64,000 nt of DNA from DASXRA01 sp963737425 (GCA_963737425.1 CAVTSX010000005.1:124001-188000); one strand, 5' to 3'; shown: positions 43,940 to 52,729, numbered from the stretch's first letter. Notes: generated by a model from the sequence alone, not told the origin. Numbers and translations: made by a program.

Positions 43940-44719
43940 CTACGGCTGTCGTACCAGCGCCTTGCGCAGGAATTCGATGTCGTCGGCCTGACCTTCGCGT
44001 GGGGTCTCGACGATGACGTCGCAGCCGGCCGCGCGGGCGATGGCGGCAATCGCTTCGGGCTCGATCTGGCCGCTGGTCAGGTTGGCGTGCCGGTCGGCGC
44101 CGGAGTCGAAAGCATCGCGGCTGTTGTTGGCGTGCACCAGGTCGACGCGCCCGGTGATGGCCCGGACGCGGTCGACGATTCCCTCGAGTTCCTCACCGCC
44201 GGCGTGCGCATGGCAGGTGTCGAGGACGAAGCCGGGGTCGAATTCGCCGATCGCGTCCCACAACCGGGCCAGGCTGTCGAATCGCCGCGCCATGGCGTTG
44301 TTGCCGCCAGCGGTGTTCTCGATGAGGACCGGCAGCCCGAAGCCGCCGTCGTCACGCGCGCGAGCGAACGTCTTGCGCCAGTTGTCGCAACCGGTGGCGG
44401 GATCGTCAGCGGCATTGAGATGCCCGCCGTGGACGATGAGCGCCTTGGCTCCGATCGCCGCCGCGGCAGCAGCGTGCTGGCCGAGCAGTTTGCGGCTGGG
44501 AATGCGGATGCGGTTGTTCAAGGTCGCGACGTTGAGGACGTACGGCGCATGGATATATATCGTGAGATCGCTGGCCTTGATGGCCGCCGCGTGCTCGTGC
44601 TCTACCGGCGCCTTCCAGCCCTGCGGGTCGGCGAGGAAGAACTGCGCCGCCTCTGCCCCGACCTCGGCGGCGGCTGGCAATGGGTCGGCAGAATCGACGT
44701 GGGCCCCGATGTTCGGCAT
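43940..44719 (-). CDS. nfo: Endonuclease IV (AP endonuclease)
   Basis: 259-residue TIM-barrel DNA repair enzyme that cuts at abasic sites. Zinc-site residues are visible in IGAHVDSA, IYIHAPYVLNVA, IVHGGHLNA, IENTAGGNN, LDTCHAHAGG and the family-defining HANNSRDAFDSGADRHANL, then IVETPREG near the end. Slightly shorter than E. coli Nfo (285). ATG at 44719. Stand-alone gene between the repeat region and the secreted protein gene. Confidence 0.92.
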   Translation of the reverse strand: MPNIGAHVDSADPLPAAAEVGAEAAQFFLADPQGWKAPVEHEHAAAIKASDLTIYIHAPYVLNVATLNNRIRIPSRKLLGQHAAAAAAIGAKALIVHGGHLNAADDPATGCDNWRKTFARARDDGGFGLPVLIENTAGGNNAMARRFDSLARLWDAIGEFDPGFVLDTCHAHAGGEELEGIVDRVRAITGRVDLVHANNSRDAFDSGADRHANLTSGQIEPEAIAAIARAAGCDVIVETPREGQADDIEFLRKALVRQP

Positions 44720-44962
44720 GGGTCCGAGGCTACGACGCCGCTCCGACAGCGCCGCTTCGGGTCGACGCTGTGAATCAGCGGCGAATCAGCGGCGGATAGC
44801 AGGGCTGAACCCGACACGCACGCCGCGCTACCCCAACGTAGTGACATCTGCACAGGTCGGACATACTGTGACTCACGTACGTGGCTAGTGAACAGAACGT
44901 AACCCCTTACTCGAGGCGCTCGTTGACTGAGCGTCAGCGATTCACCCCCTGGGAGTGCTGTA
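44720..44962. other. Intergenic region upstream of the exported-protein gene
   Basis: 243 bp without a gene. CACGTACGTG (44874-44883) is a 10-bp palindrome 80 bp before the ATG at 44963. No certain promoter is claimed. Confidence 0.4.
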
Positions 44963-46099
44963 ATGCGCATCGGACGTCCGCCGCGTGGAACTCGATGGCT
45001 GGCAGCAGCCGTCGGGCTCGGCGTGGCCGTCACTGCCGTCATTGTTGCCGGCCCTGCGGGAGCGGCCACGACTGTGCCTGCCCAGCTTGCGCTTTCAGGC
45101 GTCGTCACCACCAAGTCGCCCACCGGCGGCAGCGTGGTCGGCATTCACCCCGGTGATGCGGTCGACTTCAAGGCCGCGCCAGCCGGTGTGTCGACCCAAG
45201 GGCTCAATGCCCTCGGCATCCCGCTTGGCGATCTGCTCGGCGGCCTGCTCGGCCAGGTGGTCGGTTACCAGGTCGTCGTCCACCTGCCGGCCAGTTTCCC
45301 CGGCGGCAAGCGCGACGTGAAGCTTGGTCCATGCGGCGGCGCGAGCGACCTGAAGGTCACGTTCCCGAGTAGCGGCACGTACAACATGACCTGGTCGGCC
45401 TACTCGGTGACCGTCGTACCGCTGCTCGGCACCTGCAGCCTGAACACGCTCAACCTCGACGGCAACCAGCTCAAGCAGGCAGGCATCGCGCTCAACGCCT
45501 CCAACCAGTGGGTCGGCCAGATCGTGGTGGCGGCCAACCCGCCGGCCGGTGGCATCGGCGTGCAGCTTCCCGGCGTCGGCGTGCAGCCGAGCGTCCCGGT
45601 TGTCGGGCAACTGCCCGGCGCCAGCCTGCCCGGCGGAACGGTTCAAGGCGGCGGGCACAGCTCGAACCCTCCGGGCGGCGCGCCCACCCCGACGCCTACA
45701 TCATCCGGTTCACAGGCGCCGTCCAGCGGAGGCGTCAACTACAACCCACCGGGCCAGTCGGTCGAGGACAAGACCGTTCCGAAGGGCTATGGCTGCTGCG
45801 ACGAGGGCGCCCACCCGTCGGCCGGCCGGGCGAACAGCTCGGTGCTCGGCCAGATCGGCGGCCACCCGAGCGGTGCGGGCCAGACCAGCGCCACCAACGG
45901 TCCGGCCTACGCCGCCGGTGAGAATCCGCCGTTCGGCGTGCCGGCGCCGACCCGCAGCGGGCAACCGATCAACCTCGCCTCGAACAAGGCTCCGGTGGCC
46001 CAGATGCCTGTAGTGCTCGCGATCCTGGCGATCATCGCGCTGTCGCTGGTCACCGCCACCTACTCCCGGCTCTACCTGCTGCGTCGCAACGTGCACTGA
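44963..46099 (+). CDS. Exported cell-surface protein with C-terminal membrane anchor, unknown function
   Basis: 378 residues. Signal peptide at 1-35 (RWLAAAVGLGVAVTAVIVAG, cleavage near GAA-TT). An exported beta-rich domain to about 200 is rich in Gly/Val and has two Cys in LGPCGGAS and LLGTCSLNT. A long Pro/Gly/Thr/Ser-rich stalk follows and holds a GYGCCDEGAHPSAG patch. One membrane helix near the end (VVLAILAIIALSLVTATYSR) and a basic tail complete the topology. RBS GGGAG before ATG. I do not recognise the family. It lies at the place between nfo and rpsF, with its own terminator. Confidence 0.75.
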   Translation: MRIGRPPRGTRWLAAAVGLGVAVTAVIVAGPAGAATTVPAQLALSGVVTTKSPTGGSVVGIHPGDAVDFKAAPAGVSTQGLNALGIPLGDLLGGLLGQVVGYQVVVHLPASFPGGKRDVKLGPCGGASDLKVTFPSSGTYNMTWSAYSVTVVPLLGTCSLNTLNLDGNQLKQAGIALNASNQWVGQIVVAANPPAGGIGVQLPGVGVQPSVPVVGQLPGASLPGGTVQGGGHSSNPPGGAPTPTPTSSGSQAPSSGGVNYNPPGQSVEDKTVPKGYGCCDEGAHPSAGRANSSVLGQIGGHPSGAGQTSATNGPAYAAGENPPFGVPAPTRSGQPINLASNKAPVAQMPVVLAILAIIALSLVTATYSRLYLLRRNVH

Positions 46100-46112
46100 C
46101 GCTTCGTATCAG

Positions 46113-46151
46113 CGGCCCGCCATGGCTCCGGACAGGAGCTATGGCGGGCCG
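46113..46151 (+). terminator. Hairpin terminator after the exported-protein gene
   Basis: CGGCCCGCCATGGCTCC (46113-46129) pairs with GGAGCTATGGCGGGCCG (46135-46151), one mismatch, 5-nt loop. It begins 14 bp after the stop codon and separates this gene from the rpsF operon. Confidence 0.82.
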
Positions 46152-46289
46152 TTCGTCATTTCGGGCACCGATTTCGGCTTTCCTTTGCCCGGCAGGTACC
46201 CTGACACGGTTTGTTGCTCCCACGTTGGAGCGCCCTCCTGCCGCGGACCGTCCGCGGCCGACCGAGCCCACAGGAGGAATGGCACTGTC

Positions 46290-46580
46290 ATGCGCCATTA
46301 CGAAGTCATGGTCATCCTCGACCCGAATCTCGAGGAGCGCACAATCGCTCCATCGCTTGACGCGTTCCTGAGCGTGGTCAAGAAGGATGGCGGCACCGTC
46401 GAGAAGGTCGACATCTGGGGCAAGCGCCGCCTCGCCTTCGAGATCAACAAGAACACCGACGGCATCTACGCGGTGATCGATCTGCAGGCCGAGCCCGCGA
46501 GCGTCCTCGAACTCGACCGTCAGCTGAACCTCAACGAGTCGGTGTTGCGGACCAAGGTCCTGCGCCCGGACGCACGGTAG
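46290..46580 (+). CDS. rpsF: 30S ribosomal protein bS6
   Basis: 96-residue bS6. MRHYEVMVILDPNLEERTIA at the start, then GTVEKVDIWGKRRLAFEINK and the final LNESVLRTKVLRPDA. ATG at 46290 is preceded by AGGAGGA (46272-46278); the long upstream frame to 46122 is not part of the protein. First gene of rpsF-ssb-rpsR-rplI; 8 bp to ssb. Confidence 0.97.
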   Translation: MRHYEVMVILDPNLEERTIAPSLDAFLSVVKKDGGTVEKVDIWGKRRLAFEINKNTDGIYAVIDLQAEPASVLELDRQLNLNESVLRTKVLRPDAR

Positions 46581-46588
46581 GGAGCGCA

Positions 46589-47080
46589 ATGGCTGGCGAA
46601 ACCGTCATCACCGTGGTCGGCAACCTGACCGCCGACCCCGAACTTCGCTTCACCCCGTCGGGCGCCGCCGTCGCGAGCTTCACGATCGCGTCGACCCCGC
46701 GCACGTTCGACCGCAACAGCAATGAATGGAAGGACGGCGAGGCGCTGTTCCTGCGCTGCTCCATCTGGCGTCAGGCCGCCGAGAACGTCGCCGAATCGCT
46801 GCAGCGCGGTATGCGCGTCGTCGCGAGCGGGCGACTCAAGCAGCGCTCATTCGAAACCCGTGAGGGTGAGAAGCGCACTGTCATCGAACTCGACGTCGAC
46901 GAGATCGGCCCGTCGTTGCGCTACGCCACCGCAAAGGTCAACCGCACACAGCGCGGATCGTCCACCGGTGGTGGATTCGGCGCCAGCGGCTCTGGCTCTG
47001 GCTCGGGTGGCGGCGCGCCGGCTGACGACCCCTGGGGTTCGGCGCCGGTCGCTGGCAGCACCGACGAACCCCCCTTCTAA
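46589..47080 (+). CDS. ssb: Single-stranded DNA-binding protein
   Basis: 163-residue SSB. An OB fold in the first 110 residues (GNLTADPELRFTPSGAAVAS, FLRCSIWRQAAENVAESLQR, VVASGRLKQRSFETREGEKR), a Gly/Ser-rich linker, and the conserved acidic end TDEPPF that binds partner proteins. The length is typical for actinobacteria. Located between rpsF and rpsR, as usual. Confidence 0.97.
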   Translation: MAGETVITVVGNLTADPELRFTPSGAAVASFTIASTPRTFDRNSNEWKDGEALFLRCSIWRQAAENVAESLQRGMRVVASGRLKQRSFETREGEKRTVIELDVDEIGPSLRYATAKVNRTQRGSSTGGGFGASGSGSGSGGGAPADDPWGSAPVAGSTDEPPF

Positions 47081-47115
47081 ATCAGCAGATTCTCGAATAC
47101 AGACGGAGCATCACG

Positions 47116-47352
47116 ATGGCGAAACCACCGATCCGCAAGCCGAAGAAGAAGCAGAATCCCCTTACCGCGGCGAAGATCGACTACATCGATTACAAGGACA
47201 CCGCGCTGTTGCGCAAGTTCATCTCCGATCGCGGCAAGATCCGCGCGCGGCGCGTAACCGGCGTCAGCTCGCAGCAGCAGCGCGAGATCGCCAAGGCGAT
47301 CAAGAACGCACGCGAGATGGCGTTGCTGCCATACACCTCGACGGCACGATAA
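47116..47352 (+). CDS. rpsR: 30S ribosomal protein bS18
   Basis: 78-residue bS18: KKKQNPLTAAKIDYIDYKDT, LRKFISDRGKIRARRVTGVS, REIAKAIKNAREMALLPYTS. No Cys zinc residues are visible, so this is a zinc-independent (C-minus) form; many actinobacteria have two rpsR genes. ATG at 47116. 11 bp from rplI. Confidence 0.96.
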   Translation: MAKPPIRKPKKKQNPLTAAKIDYIDYKDTALLRKFISDRGKIRARRVTGVSSQQQREIAKAIKNAREMALLPYTSTAR

Positions 47353-47363
47353 GGGGACGCGCC

Positions 47364-47810
47364 ATGAAGCTGATCCTTACCAGAGAGGTTGCCGGCCTGG
47401 GCCTCGCCGGCGACATCGTCGAAGTTGCCGATGGGTACGGGCGAAACTTCCTCGTACCGCGTGGCGCGGCGATCACCTGGACGAAGGGCGCCGAGCGTCA
47501 GATCGCGCAGATCAGGCGAGCACGCGACGCGCGCGAGATCCGCGACCTCGGCCATGCACGCGAGATCAAGGCCGAACTTGAGAAGCTCAACGTCCGACTC
47601 GGTGCCCGAGCCGGCGAAGGCGGCAAGCTGTTCGGCTCGGTCACCGCGAACGATGTCGCGACGGCGGTCAAGCAGGCGGGCGGCCCGCTGATCGACCGCA
47701 AGCGCATCCAACTGCCGGGCCACATCAAGACCGTGGGCTCGCACACGGTCACCGTCGACCTGCACCCTGATGTCGTCGCCACCGTCCCGGTTACGGTCAC
47801 CGCAGTCTGA
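47364..47810 (+). CDS. rplI: 50S ribosomal protein bL9
   Basis: 148-residue bL9: MKLILTREVAGLGLAGDIVE, VADGYGRNFLVPRGAA, a long central helix rich in Arg/Glu, and the C-terminal domain with GGKLFGSVTANDVATAVKQA. AAGGGGA before the ATG. Last gene of the operon, followed by a strong hairpin. Confidence 0.97.
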   Translation: MKLILTREVAGLGLAGDIVEVADGYGRNFLVPRGAAITWTKGAERQIAQIRRARDAREIRDLGHAREIKAELEKLNVRLGARAGEGGKLFGSVTANDVATAVKQAGGPLIDRKRIQLPGHIKTVGSHTVTVDLHPDVVATVPVTVTAV

Positions 47811-47822
47811 GAACTGTCGCAA

Positions 47823-47853
47823 GAGTCCCCCGGCGCGCCTAGCCGGGGGACTC
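47823..47853 (+). terminator. Intrinsic terminator of the rpsF operon
   Basis: GAGTCCCCCGGC (47823-47834) and GCCGGGGGACTC (47842-47853) form a perfect 12-bp stem with a 7-nt loop, 12 bp after the rplI stop. It has no long T-run, as is usual for high-GC genomes. Confidence 0.88.
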
Positions 47854-48349
47854 CTGCGTTCTTGGCACGACATAAGCGCATTCCGGGGTCGCGATCTCAC
47901 GTTGATCTTGTGGCGACGCGATGTTCGCCCCTATCCGACTTGCCCATGTGGACGGGCCGCGCCCCGGCGGATGTCGCCGGCCGCGTAGCCATGCAATCGC
48001 GGTGCGCACCTGCCCGCAAACCGCACGGCGGACGCGACACGCCGGGCGGCTCAAAGAACTTTTCGTCCACAGCTCCCGGTCGATGCAGGGCAACGAACCC
48101 GGGGGGCATGCTGGCGGGGCGAGAGAAAGTCACAGCGTCGTCCACCGATGATCTACAAGCTACGCACAGGGTTATCCACAAGTGTGTACACAGATCGAAT
48201 TGATGACCGTGCCCGCTGCCCCCTAGCGTGAGCCCCGCAGCAGCGAACGCCCTCAATGACCGGCTCGTGCTGCCAGAAAATGTCAGTGCGGGGCCGGATC
48301 CTGTGTAGATGTGCGCGGGATTCCGGTGGTAACAGGGGGGAACAAACAG
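47854..48349 (+). promoter_or_regulatory. Long dnaB leader/intergenic region with a DnaA-box-like site
   Basis: About 500 bp without a recognisable gene. The clear feature is TTATCCACA (48172-48180), a perfect DnaA box, 170 bp before dnaB, with partial matches such as TTCGTCCACA nearby (around 48062). I see no cluster of boxes or AT-rich unwinding region, so an origin is unlikely; DnaA control of dnaB is possible. The dnaB promoter should lie between the box and 48340. Confidence 0.45.
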
Positions 48350-50617
48350 GTGACGCAGGCTGTCGACGCGCGCGCTGCGGGCGCTTCAGACGCCGCATAC
48401 GACCGCACACCGCCGCAAGACGTGGCGGCCGAGCAGTCTGCGCTGGGCGGCATGCTGCTCAGCAAGGACGCGATCGCCGACGTTGTCGAGGTGCTACGTC
48501 CGAGCGACTTCTACCGCCCGGCCCATCAACTCATCTACGACGCGATCCTCGACCTGTACGCGCGGGGCGAGCCGGCCGACGCAGTCACCGTCTCGGCCGA
48601 GTTGACCCGAGCCGGGCAGCTCGCCCGAGTGGGTGGTGCGCCGTACCTGCACACGCTGATCTCGACGGTGCCCACCGCGGCCAACGCCGGCTACTACGCG
48701 CAGATCGTCGCCGAGAAAGCCGTGCTGCGCCGGCTGGTCACGGCTGGCACTCGCATCGTGCAGATGGGCTATGACACCGCCACCGGTTCGACGGGCATCA
48801 CCGGCAGCGTCGACGACGTGGTCGATCGCGCGCAGGCCGAGATCTACGACGTCACCGAGCGACGCACCAGCGAGGACTACGTCCACATCGAAGCCCTGCT
48901 CACCGGCACGCTCACTGAAATCGAGCGGATCGCCGATTCCGGCGGAGTAGGCACCGGTATCCCCACCGGTTTTGCACGGCTCGACGAGATCACCAACGGC
49001 CTGCATCCCGGCCAGATGGTGACCGTCGCCGGGCGCCCGGGCTCGGGCAAGGCGCTCGCCCTCGACACCCCGCTGCCAACCCCAGGCGGCTGGACGACGA
49101 TGGGGGAGGTACGGGTTGGCGACGCCTTGCTCGGCCCGGACGGTCATCCGACGCGGGTGGTCGCCGCCACCGAAATCATGCGCGGGCGCCCTTGCTTCGA
49201 GGTCGAGTTCTCCGACGGCACCGTGATCGTCGCCGATGCCGAACATCAGTGGCGTACGTCGGCCCGGGCTTCGGTGCTCAGCCACGCGGGCGGGCGCCGG
49301 TCCTCGCTCGACTCGATCGTCACGACCGAGCAGATCGCCCGGACGCTGCGGTGTGGCACGGTCACCAATCACCGGGTCGCGTGCACGTCGCCGCTCGCGT
49401 TGCCCCGCAGGGCGCTGCCGCTGCCTCCGTACGTGCTCGGCGCCTGCCTCGGCCGCGCGGGCGTCCACGGCGAGCAAGTCGCGTTGAAGGCGCAACTGAA
49501 GGCGCTTGGCGTGTCGGCCCACAAGCACATCCCGATGCAATATCTGCGGGCGAGCGAGGCCCAGCGTCGCGCCTTGCTCGCGGGCGTCCTCGACGCAGGT
49601 GCGGTCGTGACCCCGTCGGGCAACGTCACCTTCTCGGTCACCAGCAAACGGCTCACCGACGATCTGCGCGAGCTGTTGGCGAGCCTCGGTTACCGTCCGA
49701 CGCTGCGTCTAAAGCCAAAGCCGCAGGTTGGTTACACGATCGCGTTCACTCCTGGCGATCAGGTGTTTCGGTTGAGCCGCAGCGCGCACCGGCTTCCGTC
49801 ATCGACCCTGCGCAAGGCGCACAGCCGGCAGATCGTCGCGGTGCGGCCGGTGCGGTCCGTGCCGGTGCGTTGCGTCCAGGTCGACAACGCCGAGCACATG
49901 TACCTGGCCGGGCATGCGATGGTGCCCACGCACAATTCGACGCTGGCGCTGGACTTTGCCCGGTCGGCCGCGATCAAGCACCATCGGCCGACCGTGGTGT
50001 TCTCACTCGAGATGGGCAAGCTCGAGATCATGATGCGGCTGTTCTCGGCCGAGGCGCTGGTGCCGCTGCGCAGCATGCGGTCGGGGCACATGAGCGACCA
50101 GGACTGGTCGCGGCTGGCCCGCCGATCCGGTGAGCTGGCCGAGGCGCCGCTGTTCATCGACGATTCGCCGAACCTCACCATGATGGAGATCCGGGCCAAG
50201 GCGCGCCGGCTGCGCCAGCGCCACGACCTGCAACTTGTCGTCATCGACTACCTGCAGCTGATGACCAGCGGCAAGCGGGTCGAGTCGCGCCAGCAGGAGG
50301 TCAGCGAGTTCTCTCGTGCGATCAAGCTGCTGGCCAAGGAACTGAACGTGCCGGTCATCGCGCTCTCGCAGCTCAACCGTGGCCCCGAGCAGCGCACCGA
50401 CAAGAAGCCGATGCTGTCCGACCTGCGCGAGTCCGGCTCGATCGAGCAGGACTCGGATGTCGTGCTGCTCGTGCACCGCGAAGACATGTACGAACGCGAA
50501 TCGCCCCGTGCCGGCGAGGCCGACCTGATCATCGCCAAGCACCGTAACGGCCCGACGGCCACGGTGGCCGTCTCGTTCCAGGGCCACTACAGCCGCTTCA
50601 GTGACATGCCCGAATAG
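48350..50617 (+). CDS. dnaB: Replicative DNA helicase DnaB with intein
   Basis: 755-residue precursor. Residues 1-230 are the DnaB N-domain and linker (PPQDVAAEQSALGGMLLSKD). The RecA-like helicase is interrupted inside Walker A, between GRPGSGK (228-234) and STLALDFARS (530 on). It continues with LQLVVIDYLQLMTSGKRVES, VIALSQLNRGPEQRTDKKP and SDLRESGSIEQDSDVVLLV. Splicing would give 460 residues, a normal DnaB. GTG at 48350 is chosen for its AGGGGGG site; GTG 48311 is in frame. Activity requires intein removal since ATP binding is split. Confidence 0.96.
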   Translation: MTQAVDARAAGASDAAYDRTPPQDVAAEQSALGGMLLSKDAIADVVEVLRPSDFYRPAHQLIYDAILDLYARGEPADAVTVSAELTRAGQLARVGGAPYLHTLISTVPTAANAGYYAQIVAEKAVLRRLVTAGTRIVQMGYDTATGSTGITGSVDDVVDRAQAEIYDVTERRTSEDYVHIEALLTGTLTEIERIADSGGVGTGIPTGFARLDEITNGLHPGQMVTVAGRPGSGKALALDTPLPTPGGWTTMGEVRVGDALLGPDGHPTRVVAATEIMRGRPCFEVEFSDGTVIVADAEHQWRTSARASVLSHAGGRRSSLDSIVTTEQIARTLRCGTVTNHRVACTSPLALPRRALPLPPYVLGACLGRAGVHGEQVALKAQLKALGVSAHKHIPMQYLRASEAQRRALLAGVLDAGAVVTPSGNVTFSVTSKRLTDDLRELLASLGYRPTLRLKPKPQVGYTIAFTPGDQVFRLSRSAHRLPSSTLRKAHSRQIVAVRPVRSVPVRCVQVDNAEHMYLAGHAMVPTHNSTLALDFARSAAIKHHRPTVVFSLEMGKLEIMMRLFSAEALVPLRSMRSGHMSDQDWSRLARRSGELAEAPLFIDDSPNLTMMEIRAKARRLRQRHDLQLVVIDYLQLMTSGKRVESRQQEVSEFSRAIKLLAKELNVPVIALSQLNRGPEQRTDKKPMLSDLRESGSIEQDSDVVLLVHREDMYERESPRAGEADLIIAKHRNGPTATVAVSFQGHYSRFSDMPE
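49052..49936 (+). other. Class 3 intein in DnaB Walker A, homing endonuclease decayed
   Basis: 295-residue intein, DnaB residues 235-529. Position 1 is Ala, not Cys or Ser. The Trp-Cys-Thr triplet of class 3 inteins is present: Trp301 in AEHQWRTS, Cys508 in VPVRCVQVDNAEHMYLAG and Thr527 in MVPTHN. The end is His-Asn followed by Ser530. Endonuclease traces are LGACLGRAGVHG and LLAGVLDAGA, both lacking the acidic Asp expected in LAGLIDADG motifs, and the stretch between them is short. So self-splicing should work while homing should not. Confidence 0.9.
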
Positions 50618-50677
50618 GGCGCTGCGCGAGAGCTATCTCGAGAACGCGAGAATCAGGCCCACGCGCCGGGAGCTTCA

Positions 50678-52144
50678 TCAGCGGTGGTCAGCCGACTTGC
50701 GCGGCAGGCCATCGTTGCCGGGCGCCGGGTTCGATGCTGGCCGGGTGGCGGCGATGACGAGCAGGTTGGCGGCCGTTGTGGCGGCGCCGGTCCAGGCCGC
50801 GGTGGTGTAACCGGATTCGTGTGGGAAGACGTCGGTGGTGTAGCTGGCGAGGATGAGTCCGCCCAGGGCGCTGCCGATGGAGAAGCCGACGCTGCGCACG
50901 ACCTGGTTGACGCTCATGGCGCTGGCGGTCTCGGCCTTCGGCGTGGCGGCGAGGATGACGGCGGGCATGGCCGCCGAGAACGCCCCGACGCCGATGCCGA
51001 GGATGCTCATGGCGATCACCGGCTCGGCCAGACGGGCGCGGGCCAGCGCGAACAGGATCGACGCGGCGAGCACGACGGCGGTGCTGACCGCCAGCAGCGT
51101 GCGGGAGCTGTGCCGGTCGCGTAGGCGGGGCATCAGCTTGCCGGCAGCGAAGCCGAGTACTGAGAACGGGATGAGCACGAGGCCGGCTTGGAAGGTGTCA
51201 AGCCCGAAGCCGTATCCGGCCGCGGCGGGGGTTTGGACGTAGCGGGTGATCAGGCTGAACAGTAGATACATGCCGATGCCGCCGGTGAACATCACCAGGT
51301 TGGCGGCCGCGACGGCCGGGTGGCGCAGTAGCCGGATGTCAACCAGTGGCTTCTCGACGCGAGTCTCGAGGACGGTCCACAAGGCGAGGAGCAGCACGGC
51401 CGTGGCGAGGACGACAGCAGCGACGCCGGTGTGGTGGCGCCACAGATCGACTTGGCTGATCACGACGAGCAGGGCGAGCAGCGCGACGGCGAGGAGCGCT
51501 GCGCCGCGCAGGTCGACCCGGCTGGCGGGCCGTTGCGGCGCCGGCGGAAGGACGAGGGCGGCGGCGAGCAGCGCGGCGGCGGTGATGACCAGGCCGAGGG
51601 CGTAGGCGGCCCGGATACCCGACAGGTCCGTGAGCAGCCCGGCGAGGGGGTAGCCGACACCGATGCCGGCCGTGGAGGCGACCGACAGCAGCGCGATCGT
51701 GCCGGCCGAGCGCTGTTCGGGTAGGTGATCGCGGGCGGTAGCCATCATCAGTGAGATGAGCCCGAGGCCGACACCCTGAATGGCCCGGCCGACGAGCAGC
51801 ACCGCGAACGGCAGCGGGATGACGGTGAGCACGCTGCCGGCTACGACGACAGCCAGCGTGCCCAACACGACCGTGCGGCGGTAGGGCCCGGACCCAAGGC
51901 GGCCCAGCACCGGGGTGGCGACAGCGCCGGACAGCAGCGCGATCGTCAGCGTCCATTGCGCGGCGGCCAGCGAGACGTCGTAGTGCTCGGCCACCGCGGT
52001 GATCAACGGTGCGCCGAGGCTGCCGCCCACCGCGACGACCAGGCCGATAAAGACGATCACGGCGACGAGGAACCGCGGCGCTGCCCTTGCGGCAGTATCG
52101 GTCGCCGCCGGGCAGGCAGCGTTCGACCTGGAGGCGGTGCTCAT
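50678..52144 (-). CDS. MFS transporter (DHA2-like), in operon with TetR regulator
   Basis: 488-residue major facilitator with about 14 membrane helices. Motif A-like LGRLGSGPYRRTVVLG, motif C-like GVGYPLAGLLTDLSGIRAAY, and a late VNQVVRSVGFSIGSALGGLI typical of drug exporters. ATG at 52144 overlaps the TetR gene stop by 4 bp, so the two are co-translated and the TetR protein probably controls this pump. The longer frame to 52330 is inside the TetR gene. Confidence 0.88.
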   Translation of the reverse strand: MSTASRSNAACPAATDTAARAAPRFLVAVIVFIGLVVAVGGSLGAPLITAVAEHYDVSLAAAQWTLTIALLSGAVATPVLGRLGSGPYRRTVVLGTLAVVVAGSVLTVIPLPFAVLLVGRAIQGVGLGLISLMMATARDHLPEQRSAGTIALLSVASTAGIGVGYPLAGLLTDLSGIRAAYALGLVITAAALLAAALVLPPAPQRPASRVDLRGAALLAVALLALLVVISQVDLWRHHTGVAAVVLATAVLLLALWTVLETRVEKPLVDIRLLRHPAVAAANLVMFTGGIGMYLLFSLITRYVQTPAAAGYGFGLDTFQAGLVLIPFSVLGFAAGKLMPRLRDRHSSRTLLAVSTAVVLAASILFALARARLAEPVIAMSILGIGVGAFSAAMPAVILAATPKAETASAMSVNQVVRSVGFSIGSALGGLILASYTTDVFPHESGYTTAAWTGAATTAANLLVIAATRPASNPAPGNDGLPRKSADHR

Positions 52145-52722
52145 CGGTTGGTCTCGCGGGTGATGTGAGTGAACAGGCCGGCCTGGATGCGCGTGCGCGC
52201 CTGCCGGGCCCACTTGTCGTCGACCTCGCGCAGCTCGAGCGCGGCGCTGGTGTTGAGCAGCATCCCGAAGGCCAGGAACGTCTTTACGGTAACCGGGTCG
52301 AGGCCGGCGGTGTCGGCGACCGCCTGCCACAGCCGGCCGAAGCTGGCCCGCACGGCGTCGCGTACCTCGACCTCGCCGGCCGCCGCTGCCGCGAAGCCTT
52401 GCAGCTGCAGCAGCAGCGTGGTGCGGTCGGCCAGCATCGCGTTGTATTCGCGACCCATTGCGGCGAGCGCCTCGATGCCGCTCGCACCGCCGGCGGCGGC
52501 CATGAGCGCCAGCGTCATCCGCTCGAACGCGGCGTCCACGCAGGCCACGAACAGCTGCTTCTTGGTGCCGAACAACCGGAACACGTAGGCCTGGGTTATG
52601 CCGGCCCGGTGGGCGATTGTCTCCGTCGACGCACCGGGGAGGCCCGCGGCGGCGAACTCGAGCTCGGCCACGGACATCACCTGCTCACGGCGCTGCTGAC
52701 CGGTCATTCGGGTCGACGGCAT
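52141..52722 (-). CDS. TetR-family repressor of the MFS operon
   Basis: 193-residue TetR regulator. N-terminal helix-turn-helix: RREQVMSVAELEFAAAGLPG then STETIAHRAGITQAYVFRLF, GTKKQLFVACVDAAFERM; C-terminal ligand domain. ATG at 52722 is chosen; TTG at 52731 is inside the operator. Co-transcribed with the MFS gene, with a perfect inverted repeat directly upstream. Confidence 0.9.
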   Translation of the reverse strand: MPSTRMTGQQRREQVMSVAELEFAAAGLPGASTETIAHRAGITQAYVFRLFGTKKQLFVACVDAAFERMTLALMAAAGGASGIEALAAMGREYNAMLADRTTLLLQLQGFAAAAAGEVEVRDAVRASFGRLWQAVADTAGLDPVTVKTFLAFGMLLNTSAALELREVDDKWARQARTRIQAGLFTHITRETNR

Positions 52723-52729
52723 GGCCGTC

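Noticed and set aside
46722..47363. Frame extending rplI upstream through ssb and rpsR
   Set aside because: bL9 begins at 47364 with a ribosome site; the extension overlaps two confirmed genes in another frame.
48060..48185. Possible replication origin near the DnaA box
   Set aside because: Only one perfect box and no AT-rich unwinding element or dnaA/dnaN neighbours; treated as a regulatory site at most.
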